From Mongoliitalea daihaiensis (lineage in GTDB: Bacteria > Bacteroidota > Bacteroidia > Cytophagales > Cyclobacteriaceae), in the NCBI RefSeq assembly GCF_021596945.1, contig NZ_CP063779.1:3446001-3510000 (forward strand): a stretch of 64,000 nt of DNA, written 5' to 3'. Of this stretch, positions 55,007 to 63,619 are shown one piece after another (the first letter of the stretch is position 1; every line of letters begins with the position of its first letter). A model generated the notes under the pieces. That model was not told where the DNA came from. It worked only from the letters and a program-made list of their open reading frames with translations, and did not search any database. A program made the position numbers and the translations under genes.

Positions 55007-55522
55007 ATGTTTGAATTTAACCCAGAGAAGCACTATCCCAAAGAGACAGAAAGTAGGGTAGTAATTCGGTTCCAGGATTGTGACCCTTTACAGCATTTGA
55101 ATAATGCTAAATATTTTGACTATTTCTTTAATGCCAGAGAAGACCAAGTTCCCAAGTTATATGGTTTGGAAATGATTGATTTGATCACCAAATATAAAGC
55201 AGCTTGGGTGGTCTATAATCATAATATTTCTTATGTACGACCTGCCAAAGTAGGAGAATGGGTTCGCGTTATGAGCAGATTATTGTGGTACAATCACAAT
55301 ACTGTGGTGGTGGAATACTACATGACGGATGATACCAAGAAAGAATTGAAAACAGTTTTATGGACTACGATGCGCTATGTAACAATCAAAGAGGGGCTAT
55401 CCACAGACCATGCAGGGGCAGTCTTAGATTTTTTGAAAGCTACTTCAGAAGACTTAGATATTAGCAATATGAGTATAAGTGAGCGGGTCAAAGGACTTAA
55501 ACAAAAGCTTTTAAATAGTTAG
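55007..55522 (+). CDS. Acyl-CoA thioesterase (4HBT hotdog fold)
   Basis: This 171-residue hotdog-fold protein has the 4HBT motif RFQDCDPLQHLNNAKYFDYF (residues ~22-41), with the active-site Asp in DCDP and the HLNNAKY helix. Two beta segments follow (SYVRPAKVGEWVRVMSRLLW). It would hydrolyse short or branched acyl-CoA in the cytoplasm. A strong terminator follows after about 20 bases. Substrate unknown. Confidence 0.87.
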   Translation: MFEFNPEKHYPKETESRVVIRFQDCDPLQHLNNAKYFDYFFNAREDQVPKLYGLEMIDLITKYKAAWVVYNHNISYVRPAKVGEWVRVMSRLLWYNHNTVVVEYYMTDDTKKELKTVLWTTMRYVTIKEGLSTDHAGAVLDFLKATSEDLDISNMSISERVKGLKQKLLNS

Positions 55523-55543
55523 AAAAGCCTATTTTCGAACAAG

Positions 55544-55571
55544 ACCTGTACGCAACCGTACAGGTTTTTTT
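55544..55571 (+). terminator. Terminator after the thioesterase gene
   Basis: ACCTGTACG-(CAAC)-CGTACAGGT is followed by seven T. A fragment resembling its right arm with T-run (CACAGGTTTTTTTT) recurs near 55705, so the tail may have been duplicated and decayed. Confidence 0.92.
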
Positions 55572-55883
55572 GGCTTGGCATCCAAAAAAATCCAGATAAA
55601 AATTTTTTGAAATTAAATTTTTATGAATTCATTTTCTTGATGCAACCTTTGAAGGAACTCGTGTTATTCCATCAAGCTAATTTCTGTAACAAAACCGAAC
55701 AAGCCGCACAGGTTTTTTTTCAATAGCTGACACTTTTAAAGTAATTACCATAAGTGACAGTTACAAATGAACATCGTTTGGGTAAAGATTTTTTAATGGG
55801 ACCGTAGTCTGCTCGGGTGGGTGTATTTTTTTTGGTACAGATCTCGCCTTATGGTGTTCATACCAACTTAAACAAAACTACTC
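55572..55883. other. Intergenic region upstream of the small secreted protein gene
   Basis: This 312-base gap contains the decayed CAGGTTTTTTTT copy near 55705 and a T-rich stretch (55827-55835) but no gene. The promoter for the gene at 55884 should be here. I could not place an exact TAnnTTTG. Confidence 0.4.
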
Positions 55884-56468
55884 ATGAAAACTATTTTAAC
55901 ATTCGCATTAGCAGCAGTACTAGGTACCAATAGCTTTGCAAACGGATCAGAAGAAAGCACTTCCAACTTGGCAGTTGTACAGGCCAAAGAGAAAAAGGTA
56001 CAGGTCACTTTACGAGAAGGGGCAGGTAAAGTAAAAGTTCACATATTGGATGCCGACGGCAAGCGTCTATATCAGCGTCTCGTTCGTGTGCAGGAGGATG
56101 TTTTGGTTCCCTTTGACTTGACTGCTTTGCCATGTGGGGAGTATCAGGTTGCTGTGATCAGTAAAGAAAATCCAAGCAATCAAAGTGTGCACAAGGTCCA
56201 AATTACTGAAAATCCTGTTGTAGAATATCCATTAATGGCTTACGCTAAGCCGATAGACGAAGCCTCATTTAAGTTGACGGTGATAGGATTGGAAAAGCCT
56301 GGAACGGATATACAGATTTTAGATGAGTATGGCAAAAAAGTTCATCAAGAGTCAGTGACCGCAGTAGGTGGATTTTCGAGAGTGTATCAGTTGAAACAAT
56401 TATCTCTAGAGAATCTACGTGTAAAAGTTCGTGATGCTGATGGAAGGGTGAAAAATCTATATTTCTAA
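55884..56468 (+). CDS. Small secreted protein with two beta-sandwich-like domains
   Basis: This unrecognised 194-residue protein has a signal peptide ending near SFAN (residue 20). Two similar all-beta segments follow: ~38-105 (KVKVHILDADGKRLYQRLV then GEYQVAVISK) and ~125-194 (TDIQILDEYGKKVHQESV then LRVKVRDADGRVKNLYF). Both show the xILDxxGKxxxQ pattern known from Ig-like/T9SS-associated beta-domains, suggesting an internal duplication. Its likely location is periplasm or cell surface. It directly precedes the repeat lipoprotein gene but has its own terminator. Confidence 0.7.
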   Translation: MKTILTFALAAVLGTNSFANGSEESTSNLAVVQAKEKKVQVTLREGAGKVKVHILDADGKRLYQRLVRVQEDVLVPFDLTALPCGEYQVAVISKENPSNQSVHKVQITENPVVEYPLMAYAKPIDEASFKLTVIGLEKPGTDIQILDEYGKKVHQESVTAVGGFSRVYQLKQLSLENLRVKVRDADGRVKNLYF

Positions 56469-56489
56469 AACCAACTCTGTTTAACGACC

Positions 56490-56523
56490 ATCCCTAGGTA
56501 CGAAAGTATCTGGGGATATTTTT
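56490..56523 (+). terminator. Terminator after the small secreted protein gene
   Basis: ATCCCTAGGTAC-(GAAA)-GTATCTGGGGAT is an imperfect stem followed by seven T. Confidence 0.85.
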
Positions 56524-56624
56524 TTATGAAGTCAAACAGCTGTTTCATGAAGAATTCCACACTATTCATGAATTATTTCGATGCAGCCAAAGATTATTTT
56601 GTTTATTCGAAATAAAAAACCGTT

Positions 56625-58103
56625 ATGAAAAAATTTACCTTTATCTTTTTTATTCTCATAGTTACGTTTGCTTGTCAGATAGATACTTTGGAGGACAGCA
56701 CAGCATTATATCCAGAGGAGGAACAGATTTTCGAAGCTGTTTTTCTTAAAAATGAACAAAATTTTCGAGTTAGCAACAGTGAAGGTGTAAAGCTTCAAGT
56801 TATTCGTAAAGGTAACCCTACTCGTAGTCAAATTGGGTTTCGATTTTTGGTTGACAAAGATGTTTATCCAAGTGTTTCTAGCGTGGAGATCATTTCTCTA
56901 GAGTCAAATGCTGATAATAGCAACCAAAATAGCATCAACCCCTTAATCGCTACTTCCAATCCAAGTAAAGGGAAAGTAGCAAATATCTCAAGTCAATTTC
57001 TTCCGAGTGAGGCATTGACTGATTTGCTTTTGGGTTTTTCATTGGTGGATGCCAAAGGAAATTATCTGGATGAAGCTTTTTTTGAAATGACGATTACTTT
57101 CAATAATAGAAATGGGTTAAATGTTTCTTTTCAAAAATCGGCAGCTACTGAATTTGATGTTATTTTATCTTCTGCAGGAGCTGAAAAGTTGAAAGTGGTT
57201 CAAGTACTTCAATCAGAACTTATGATTTCAGACAAAGAGGCGATTTCTTTGATTGAAAAAATGCCTGTAATTGTTCTAGCGAGAGCAAGTAAAGAAGAAG
57301 CCAATCAACTCAAAGCCGCACTCGAAGCAGTAGGAGCTACGGTAGATTTAAAAAGAGCGCCTGAAGGGGGAAATGATAATGGAGATGAGGGAGAAGAAGC
57401 TACTGAATTTGATGTTATTTTATCTTCTGCCGGAGCTGAAAAATTGAAAGTGGTTCAAGTACTTCAATCAGAACTTATGATTTCAGACAAAGAGGCAATT
57501 TCATTGATTGAAAAAATGCCTGTAGTTATTCTAGCGAGAGCAAGTAAAGAAGAAGCCAATCAACTCAAAGCCGCACTCGAAGCAGTAGGAGCTACGGTAG
57601 ATTTAAAAAGAGCGCCTGAAGGGGGAAATGATGATGGAGATGAGGCTACTGAATTTGATGTTATTTTATCTTCCGCCGGAGCTGAAAAGTTGAAAGTGGT
57701 TCAAGTACTTCAATCAGAACTTATGATTTCAGACAAAGAGGCGATTTCTTTGATTGAAAAAATGCCTGTAGTTGTTCTAGCGAGAGCAAGTAAAGAAGAA
57801 GCCAATCAACTCAAAGCCGCACTCGAAGCAGTAGGGGCTACAGTAGATTTAAAAAGAGCGCCTGAAGGGGGAAATGATGATGGAGATGAGGCTACTGAAT
57901 TTGATGTTATTTTATCTTCCGCCGGAGCTGAAAAGTTGAAAGTGGTTCAAGTACTTCAATCAGAACTTATGATTTCAGACAAAGAGGCGATTTCTTTGAT
58001 TGAAAAAATGCCTGTAGTTGTTCTAGCGAGAGCAAGTAAAGAAGAAGCCAATCAACTCAAAGCCGCACTCGAAGCAGTAGGAGCTACGGTGGATTTAAAA
58101 TAA
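56625..58103 (+). CDS. Lipoprotein with four tandem L7/L12 C-terminal-like domains
   Basis: The 492-residue protein has a lipoprotein signal peptide (MKKFTFIFFILIVTFAC, lipobox TFAC, Cys17). A beta-rich region of unknown fold follows (~35-165), then four copies of a ~70-residue domain at 174-243, 259-328, 341-410 and 423-492, joined by acidic/Gly linkers of 15, 12 and 12 residues (RAPEGGNDDGDE). Each domain begins TEFDVILSSAGAEKLKVV and ends LKAALEAVGATVDLK. It aligns without gaps to residues 52-120 of E. coli L7/L12 with about 30 of 69 identities (comparison from memory). The elongation-factor contacts K70, R73 and K84 are Q, Q and I. The copies differ by only a few residues. A ribosomal role is unlikely; function unknown. 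Confidence 0.88.
   Translation: MKKFTFIFFILIVTFACQIDTLEDSTALYPEEEQIFEAVFLKNEQNFRVSNSEGVKLQVIRKGNPTRSQIGFRFLVDKDVYPSVSSVEIISLESNADNSNQNSINPLIATSNPSKGKVANISSQFLPSEALTDLLLGFSLVDAKGNYLDEAFFEMTITFNNRNGLNVSFQKSAATEFDVILSSAGAEKLKVVQVLQSELMISDKEAISLIEKMPVIVLARASKEEANQLKAALEAVGATVDLKRAPEGGNDNGDEGEEATEFDVILSSAGAEKLKVVQVLQSELMISDKEAISLIEKMPVVILARASKEEANQLKAALEAVGATVDLKRAPEGGNDDGDEATEFDVILSSAGAEKLKVVQVLQSELMISDKEAISLIEKMPVVVLARASKEEANQLKAALEAVGATVDLKRAPEGGNDDGDEATEFDVILSSAGAEKLKVVQVLQSELMISDKEAISLIEKMPVVVLARASKEEANQLKAALEAVGATVDLK
57144..58100 (+). repeat. Four near-identical tandem copies of the L7/L12-like domain
   Basis: Copies begin at 57144, 57399, 57645 and 57891 (spacing 255, 246, 246). The DNA copies are almost identical, including the linkers, with mostly synonymous differences (for example GCAGGAGCT versus GCCGGAGCT). 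The first linker is nine bases longer. This shows recent duplication or gene conversion by unequal crossover, so copy number may vary between strains. Confidence 0.95.
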
Positions 58104-58143
58104 GGAATAGAAAATAATCAAATAAGATATTCTTTGATCTACA

Positions 58144-58176
58144 ACCGTCTTTCAATTAAGGAAGGCGGTTTTTTCT
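58144..58176 (+). terminator. Terminator after the repeat lipoprotein gene
   Basis: ACCGTCTTTC-(AATTAA)-GGAAGGCGGT is an imperfect stem followed by six T. Confidence 0.75.
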
Positions 58177-58475
58177 TTGTAAATTAGAGAATTAAGTTTT
58201 TTTGATTTCGTAATATGATTATCTGCTTTTATTCCAGTAGCTAAACAAATGGATAGACTCATTATATTTTCAAGCATCTGTTGACAATGGACAGTTGACT
58301 GTGGTCCATTATCAGCAATAGTTCGGATATTATGTTGACTCTGGCTTAATTGCGGATAATCACATTTCGTAACGCTAAATTTTAATTTGATACCTAAGCT
58401 TTGTAAAATTATTTTTTTACATCATCGGTTATTCCTCCTTTGAATATTTTATACAATTTTAAGCTTAGATTTAAC
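58177..58475. other. Intergenic region before the M28 peptidase gene
   Basis: This gap of about 300 bases has no gene. It contains an inverted repeat AATGGAC...GTCCATT at 58284-58311 (with an inner ACAGTTGACTGT palindrome) that resembles decayed intergenic palindromes. A similar CAGTTAACAGT run occurs at 63314-63324. No promoter was placed with confidence. Confidence 0.4.
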
Positions 58476-60020
58476 ATGAACAGTTTTATGAACTACAAGA
58501 CCAACATTTCAAGCCTGATTTTGGTATGGCTTTTGGCCGTAGGGCAGGTGTTTGCCCAAGAGTCAGTCAATTTGGAAATGATGCATCGCATCAAAAACGA
58601 AGGAATGCGAAATTCCCAGATTCAGGACTTATCATTTCATCTGACGGACTATCTAGGTCCTCGATTGTCCGGTTCAACTAATCTCCGCAATTCTAGAAAC
58701 TGGACTGCTGAAAAATTCAAAGAGTGGGGGTTGAGTAATGTACGCATTGATTCCTATGGAGATTTTGGTAGAGGTTGGGATGTTAAAAAAGCTTACATCG
58801 CTATGAAAGAACCTTATTATGCGCAGATCATTGGCTATCCTAAAGCATGGACGGATGGTACCAATGGCTTTATTTCAGATGAGGTTATTCTATTGGAGAT
58901 CAATTCAGATGCTGACTTTGATAAATACAGAGGAAAGTTAAAAGGTAAAGTTATCATGACTCCTGCAAACTTGACTGTTAACCCCGCTTTTGAGGCTGAA
59001 GCCAAAAGATGGACTGATGAGGAACTCGAAAGTAGGAAAACGATTCCTGTAGGCAACATGCCTTCTCGTTATACACCAGAAATGATGGCACAGATGAGAG
59101 CAGCTAGAGAGTTGGATATGAAATTAACGGCATTCTTGCTGGAAGAGCAAGTAGGGCTTCGTCTAACAGGAACCCGTGGAAGCTTTGGTACTGTATTTCA
59201 TACCCGTTCGGGCTCTTTCAGTAAGGACATCAAGCCTACTGTTCCAGAAATGGAAATTGCAGCAGAACATTATGGAAGAATGTATCGCTTAATCAAAAAT
59301 GGTAAAAAAGTTAGCATTGAGGCTGAAATAGAAGTAGGCTGGCTGGATGACGATTATGCTGGATACAATGTATTGGCTGAAATCCCAGGAACAGACAAAA
59401 CCTTGAAACCTGAGATTGTGATGTTAGGAGCGCATTTGGATAGCTGGCATGCAGGGACCGGCGCTAATGACAATGCCGCTGGTGTGGTAGTCATGATGGA
59501 AGCCATCCGTATTTTAAAAACATTAGACTATCAGCCTAAGCGTACTATTCGTATTGCCCTGTGGGGAGAAGAGGAGCAAGGGCTCTATGGTTCCAGAGGT
59601 TATGTGCAGAAATATGTAGCCGACAGGTCTACCAAAGAGAAAAAAGCAGAGTGGGATAAGATTTCAGCATATTATAATTTTGATAATGGTTCTGGAAAAA
59701 TCAGAGGAATTTATTTAGAAGGAAACGATATGCTCGTTCCGATTTTTGAAAAATGGTTTGAGCCATTTCATGAAATGGGAGCCAATACGATCACCAGAAG
59801 AAATACAGGATCTACAGATCACGTCGCATTTGATGCAGTAGGCGTACCTGGATTCCAGTTTATCCAAGACCCCATTGACTATGGAAAAGGATATCATACC
59901 AATATGGATCTTTATGAGCGCATGCAATTTAGCGATATGACCCAAGCTGCTATCATCATTGCAGCCATGGTATACAATACTGCTGAAAGACAAGAAAAAT
60001 TACCAAGAAAACCTTGGTAA
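58476..60020 (+). CDS. Secreted M28 family metallopeptidase
   Basis: This 514-residue zinc exopeptidase has a signal peptide (ISSLILVWLLAVGQVFAQ) and may start at 58476 or at 58488. The M28 metal sites are visible: HLDSWHAGTGANDNAAG (His and Asp ligands, ~319-335), WGEEEQGLYGSRGYV (Glu base) and GSTDHVAFDAVGVPGF (His ligand near the C terminus). A PA-like insert lies between residues ~120 and 250. It is probably an aminopeptidase or carboxypeptidase acting in the periplasm or outside. It is monocistronic. Confidence 0.92.
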   Translation: MNSFMNYKTNISSLILVWLLAVGQVFAQESVNLEMMHRIKNEGMRNSQIQDLSFHLTDYLGPRLSGSTNLRNSRNWTAEKFKEWGLSNVRIDSYGDFGRGWDVKKAYIAMKEPYYAQIIGYPKAWTDGTNGFISDEVILLEINSDADFDKYRGKLKGKVIMTPANLTVNPAFEAEAKRWTDEELESRKTIPVGNMPSRYTPEMMAQMRAARELDMKLTAFLLEEQVGLRLTGTRGSFGTVFHTRSGSFSKDIKPTVPEMEIAAEHYGRMYRLIKNGKKVSIEAEIEVGWLDDDYAGYNVLAEIPGTDKTLKPEIVMLGAHLDSWHAGTGANDNAAGVVVMMEAIRILKTLDYQPKRTIRIALWGEEEQGLYGSRGYVQKYVADRSTKEKKAEWDKISAYYNFDNGSGKIRGIYLEGNDMLVPIFEKWFEPFHEMGANTITRRNTGSTDHVAFDAVGVPGFQFIQDPIDYGKGYHTNMDLYERMQFSDMTQAAIIIAAMVYNTAERQEKLPRKPW

Positions 60021-60199
60021 TTACAAGCGAGACTTTGCTAAAAGCCATGGACCAAAAGTTCATGGCTTTTTTTATAGCAATTAAACCGATTGCCAAATTT
60101 TGATTGGTTTTGAAGGTTTGATTTTTTAACTTTCGGCTGATTTTATCGTTTATAAGTCGATAATAAGTTTAAAATTTCGAAAAATAAACCCAACTAGAT

Positions 60200-61357
60200 A
60201 TGTACAATGTCCCTAGAATGATTTTTTCAGAGGAGCACGATCTTTTTCGTCAATCTGTGAGAGATTTTATTGCCAAAGAAATTAGTCCTAATAATGCGGA
60301 CTGGGAGAAGAATAAGATGGTTTCCCGTGAATCTTGGAAAAAACTCGGTGAAAATGGGTTTTTATGCATGCAAGCTCCAGAAGAATTTGGAGGCTTAGGC
60401 CTAACCGATTTTAGATACAACGCGATTTTTACAGAAGAATTAGGACTTTCCGGTTGTTCAGGCCCAGCTATTGGGTATCCATTGCACTCCGATATCGTAT
60501 TTCCTTACATCATGCATTATGGTACCGAAGCGGCTAAGACCAAATACATTCCAGGTATGATATCGGGTGATTTGATCGCGGCGGTGGCAATGACCGAACC
60601 GGGCGCAGGTTCTGACTTACAAGCCATTCGTTCTACGGCAGAAGACAAAGGGGATCATTACTTAATCAATGGATCCAAAACCTTCATTACCAACGGCTAT
60701 CTCTGTGATGTAGTAGTGGTGGCAGCCAAAACAGATCCAAGTTTAGGGGCAAAAGGAATCAGTTTGTTTGTGGTTGATAAAGACATGACAGGTTTTTCAA
60801 AGGGTGTTCCTTTCGAGAAAGTTGGTTTGCACGCACAGGATACCTGCGAATTATTTTTTGAGGATGTCAAGGTTCCCAAAGAAAATTTACTGGGAAAAGT
60901 AGGAGAGGGTTTCAAATACTTGATGACAGAGCTTGCCCAAGAGCGATTGGTGGTAGGATTAGCTGCCATTGCATTGGCTGAATCTGCATTTTTGAGTACC
61001 GTAGATTACGTGAAAAGTAGACCCGCATTTGGGAAGATGGTCTCTGACTTCCAAAATACCCGTTTTAAAATCGCTGAAATGGCAGCTAAATTAGAGCAAG
61101 GGAGAATTTATGCGGATCAATTAGTTAGTTTACACAATGCTGGCAAATTAGATTCTGCCATGGCCTCTGCTGCAAAATATTTGCTTACAGAATTGCAATG
61201 TTCGGTTTCGGATGAGTGTGTTCAACTGCATGGAGGCTACGGATACATGTGGGAATACTCCGTGGCTCGTGCGTTTGCAGATGCACGTGTACAGCGAATC
61301 TACGCCGGCACCAACGAAATTATGAAAGAGTTAATCGCTCGTAAAATTTTAAAGTAA
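60200..61357 (+). CDS. Acyl-CoA dehydrogenase
   Basis: The 385-residue FAD enzyme has the acyl-CoA dehydrogenase N-terminal helical domain (IFSEEHDLFRQSVRDFIAKE), the middle beta domain with signature AVAMTEPGAGSDLQAI near residue 132, and the C-terminal helical domain ending in the second signature QLHGGYGYMWEYSVARAFAD followed by YAGTNEIMKELIARK. The catalytic Glu would be in YAGTNEIM. It oxidises acyl-CoA to trans-2-enoyl-CoA in the cytoplasm. An ATG six codons later is possible. An acyl-CoA ligase follows, which supports a fatty-acid role. Confidence 0.95.
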   Translation: MYNVPRMIFSEEHDLFRQSVRDFIAKEISPNNADWEKNKMVSRESWKKLGENGFLCMQAPEEFGGLGLTDFRYNAIFTEELGLSGCSGPAIGYPLHSDIVFPYIMHYGTEAAKTKYIPGMISGDLIAAVAMTEPGAGSDLQAIRSTAEDKGDHYLINGSKTFITNGYLCDVVVVAAKTDPSLGAKGISLFVVDKDMTGFSKGVPFEKVGLHAQDTCELFFEDVKVPKENLLGKVGEGFKYLMTELAQERLVVGLAAIALAESAFLSTVDYVKSRPAFGKMVSDFQNTRFKIAEMAAKLEQGRIYADQLVSLHNAGKLDSAMASAAKYLLTELQCSVSDECVQLHGGYGYMWEYSVARAFADARVQRIYAGTNEIMKELIARKILK

Positions 61358-61368
61358 TTTTTGAAGTT

Positions 61369-61406
61369 AGACCTGTTAGGATTTTTAAACCTAACAGGTC
61401 TTATTT
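61369..61406 (+). terminator. Terminator after the acyl-CoA dehydrogenase gene
   Basis: AGACCTGTTAGG-(ATTTTTAAA)-CCTAACAGGTCT is a perfect 12-base stem followed by TATTT. The remaining gap to 61630 has no gene. Confidence 0.88.
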
Positions 61407-61630
61407 CTACAACTTTGTGAATTTGTAGCTAAAATTACCATTGAACTAACTTACAATTAAAATATAGTAGTTGTAATTGGTCTATTCCTGCTAATCCTTC
61501 TTCTGTGGCTGCCGCGCTTTTTTCTAGCCCATTTTTTTGTACCGTCTTTAGAATTTTGTTTTTTTATCAAAACTTTTATGCCTTATATTTAATCCCTCTT
61601 ATGTTGTAAACCCATAACCAAAATTAATCT

Positions 61631-63307
61631 ATGCATAATTTCCCATGGTTTAAATTTTACCCATCAGCAGTAGATTCCGAAGTAAATGTCACCCAATACA
61701 GTTCGGTTGTCAACTTGTTTGAAGAAAGTGTTAAGAAATATAAAAATTCTATCGCGTATGAGTGTATGGGTAAAACCATCACCTTTAGTGAGTTGGATGA
61801 TTTATCCAAAAAGTTTGCTTCCTATCTTCAAAATGATTTAAATATGAAGAAAGGTGACCGCGTAGCCATACAAATGCCTAACTGTTTGCAGTATCCGGTA
61901 GCGTTATTCGGCACCCTTCGGGCAGGGATGATTGTAGTCAATACCAATCCATTATACACTCCTCCAGAAATGAAACATCAATTTCAGGATGCCGGTGTTG
62001 AAGCAATCATCATAGTGGCAAATTTTGCGTCCAACCTTGAAAAAATCAGACAAGAACTGAATGCCAAACATGTAATTGTCACCGAATTGGGAGACTTATT
62101 GGGAGGACTCAAAGGAACAATCGTCAATTTTGTAGTCAAGCATATTAAAAAGATGGTGCCTGCCTTCAACCTTCCTAGATCCATCCAATGGAAGAGGATG
62201 ATGGATAAGGCTGACAGTTCTAAATTTAGACGTCAGGAACTAGCACTAACCGACACTGCTTTCTTGCAATACACTGGTGGGACCACAGGTGTATCCAAAG
62301 GTGCGGAATTAACTCATGGGAATATCGTTGCCAATATGCAGCAGATTTCTGCATGGATGAAACCAAAGTTGGTGGAAAAAGAAGAGATTGTTATCACAGC
62401 TTTACCTTTATACCACATCTTTGCATTGACCGTCAATTGCTTAGCCATGCTAAAAATAGGTGCTCATAACGTATTGATTACCAATCCAAGAGACATGCCT
62501 GGCTTTATCAAAGAATTAAGTAAAAAGAAGTTTACTGTCATCACAGGTGTCAATACTTTATTCAATGGTTTATTGAATCAAGACGCATTCACCAAATTGG
62601 ACTTTTCATCTTTGAAAATCGCTGTTGGTGGAGGTATGGCTGTTCAACAAGCCACTGCTGAAAAGTGGGAGAAAGTTACTGGTACTCCTTTGGCTGAAGG
62701 CTACGGACTTACAGAAACTTCACCTGTAGCCACCTGTAATCCGATCGATGGAACAGAACGCATTGGTACTATTGGGATTCCTCTACCAAATACCGATATC
62801 AAGGTCATCGATGACAATGGTATAGATTTACCGGTAGGAGAACGTGGGGAACTGTGTATCAAAGGTCCTCAGGTGATGAAAGGCTACTGGAATCGATCAG
62901 AAGAAACAGCCAAGGTCATGGATGGAGAATGGTTTAAAACTGGAGATGTTGCTGTCATAGATAAAGATGGATTTGTGAAAATCGTTGATCGAAAGAAGGA
63001 AATGATTTTGGTTTCTGGTTTCAATGTGTATCCAAATGAGGTTGAAAATGCCATTGCTCTGCATCCAAAAGTTTTGGAAACCGGTGTAATTGGCATGCCT
63101 GATGATAAGTCTACTGAAAAAGTGGTAGCATATGTAGTGGCTAAGGATGCTTCTCTGACTTCTGAGGAATTAATTGCTCATTGCAGGGAAAATTTGACCA
63201 ATTACAAAGTCCCAAGGGAGGTTTATTTTGCCGAGGAACTTCCAAAAACCAATGTAGGCAAAATCCTTCGACGTAAGATCAAGGAAATGCACGAGAAAAA
63301 GGGCTAA
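61631..63307 (+). CDS. Long-chain fatty-acid-CoA ligase (AMP-binding)
   Basis: The 558-residue enzyme adenylates fatty acids and transfers them to CoA. The AMP motif is YTGGTTGVSKGAELTHGN near residue 215, with later motifs EGYGLTETSP near 355 and WFKTGDVAVIDKDGFVKIVD near 435, the FACS region VDRKKEMILVSGFNVYPNEV, and the C-terminal Lys in PKTNVGKILRRKIKEM. The protein resembles FadD in layout. It lies about 270 bases after the ACAD gene, with a terminator between them, so the two are separate transcripts of related function. Confidence 0.95.
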   Translation: MHNFPWFKFYPSAVDSEVNVTQYSSVVNLFEESVKKYKNSIAYECMGKTITFSELDDLSKKFASYLQNDLNMKKGDRVAIQMPNCLQYPVALFGTLRAGMIVVNTNPLYTPPEMKHQFQDAGVEAIIIVANFASNLEKIRQELNAKHVIVTELGDLLGGLKGTIVNFVVKHIKKMVPAFNLPRSIQWKRMMDKADSSKFRRQELALTDTAFLQYTGGTTGVSKGAELTHGNIVANMQQISAWMKPKLVEKEEIVITALPLYHIFALTVNCLAMLKIGAHNVLITNPRDMPGFIKELSKKKFTVITGVNTLFNGLLNQDAFTKLDFSSLKIAVGGGMAVQQATAEKWEKVTGTPLAEGYGLTETSPVATCNPIDGTERIGTIGIPLPNTDIKVIDDNGIDLPVGERGELCIKGPQVMKGYWNRSEETAKVMDGEWFKTGDVAVIDKDGFVKIVDRKKEMILVSGFNVYPNEVENAIALHPKVLETGVIGMPDDKSTEKVVAYVVAKDASLTSEELIAHCRENLTNYKVPREVYFAEELPKTNVGKILRRKIKEMHEKKG

Positions 63308-63384
63308 CAGGTTAAACAGTTAACAGTGAAAAGTGAATAACAGTTATCAGTGAGGAAGTGTCAAGTTAATAATTATGGTTGAGT

Positions 63385-63424
63385 AGACCCGGCAGGTTTT
63401 GATAAACTGCCGGGTCTCTTTCTT
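63385..63424 (+). terminator. Terminator after the acyl-CoA ligase gene
   Basis: AGACCCGGCAG-(GTTTTGATAAA)-CTGCCGGGTCT is a perfect 11-base stem followed by CTTTCTTTT. The gap 63308-63619 also holds short CAGTTAACAGTGAAAAGTG-like runs (63314-63352) and no gene. Confidence 0.88.
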
Positions 63425-63619
63425 TTAAGTGGGGGTAAATTGTAATAAAATTGACCGAACGAGTAGAGTATCTTCAATTTTTAAGAGAGATCAAGGATTT
63501 GTTACCTTAAGTGATCTTTGGGATTTTAAAGAACTCGGTCATTCTTTTTTTGTCAAAAAAAACTTGCACAAAACTCCTCTTTTTCCTAATTTTTAATTCT
63601 TATAAACCCAAAATTCCAA

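Noticed and set aside
56625-58103. Ribosomal protein gene rplL
   Set aside because: The L7/L12-like domains follow a lipoprotein signal peptide, occur four times, lack the N-terminal stalk dimerisation domain and have lost the basic residues contacting elongation factors.
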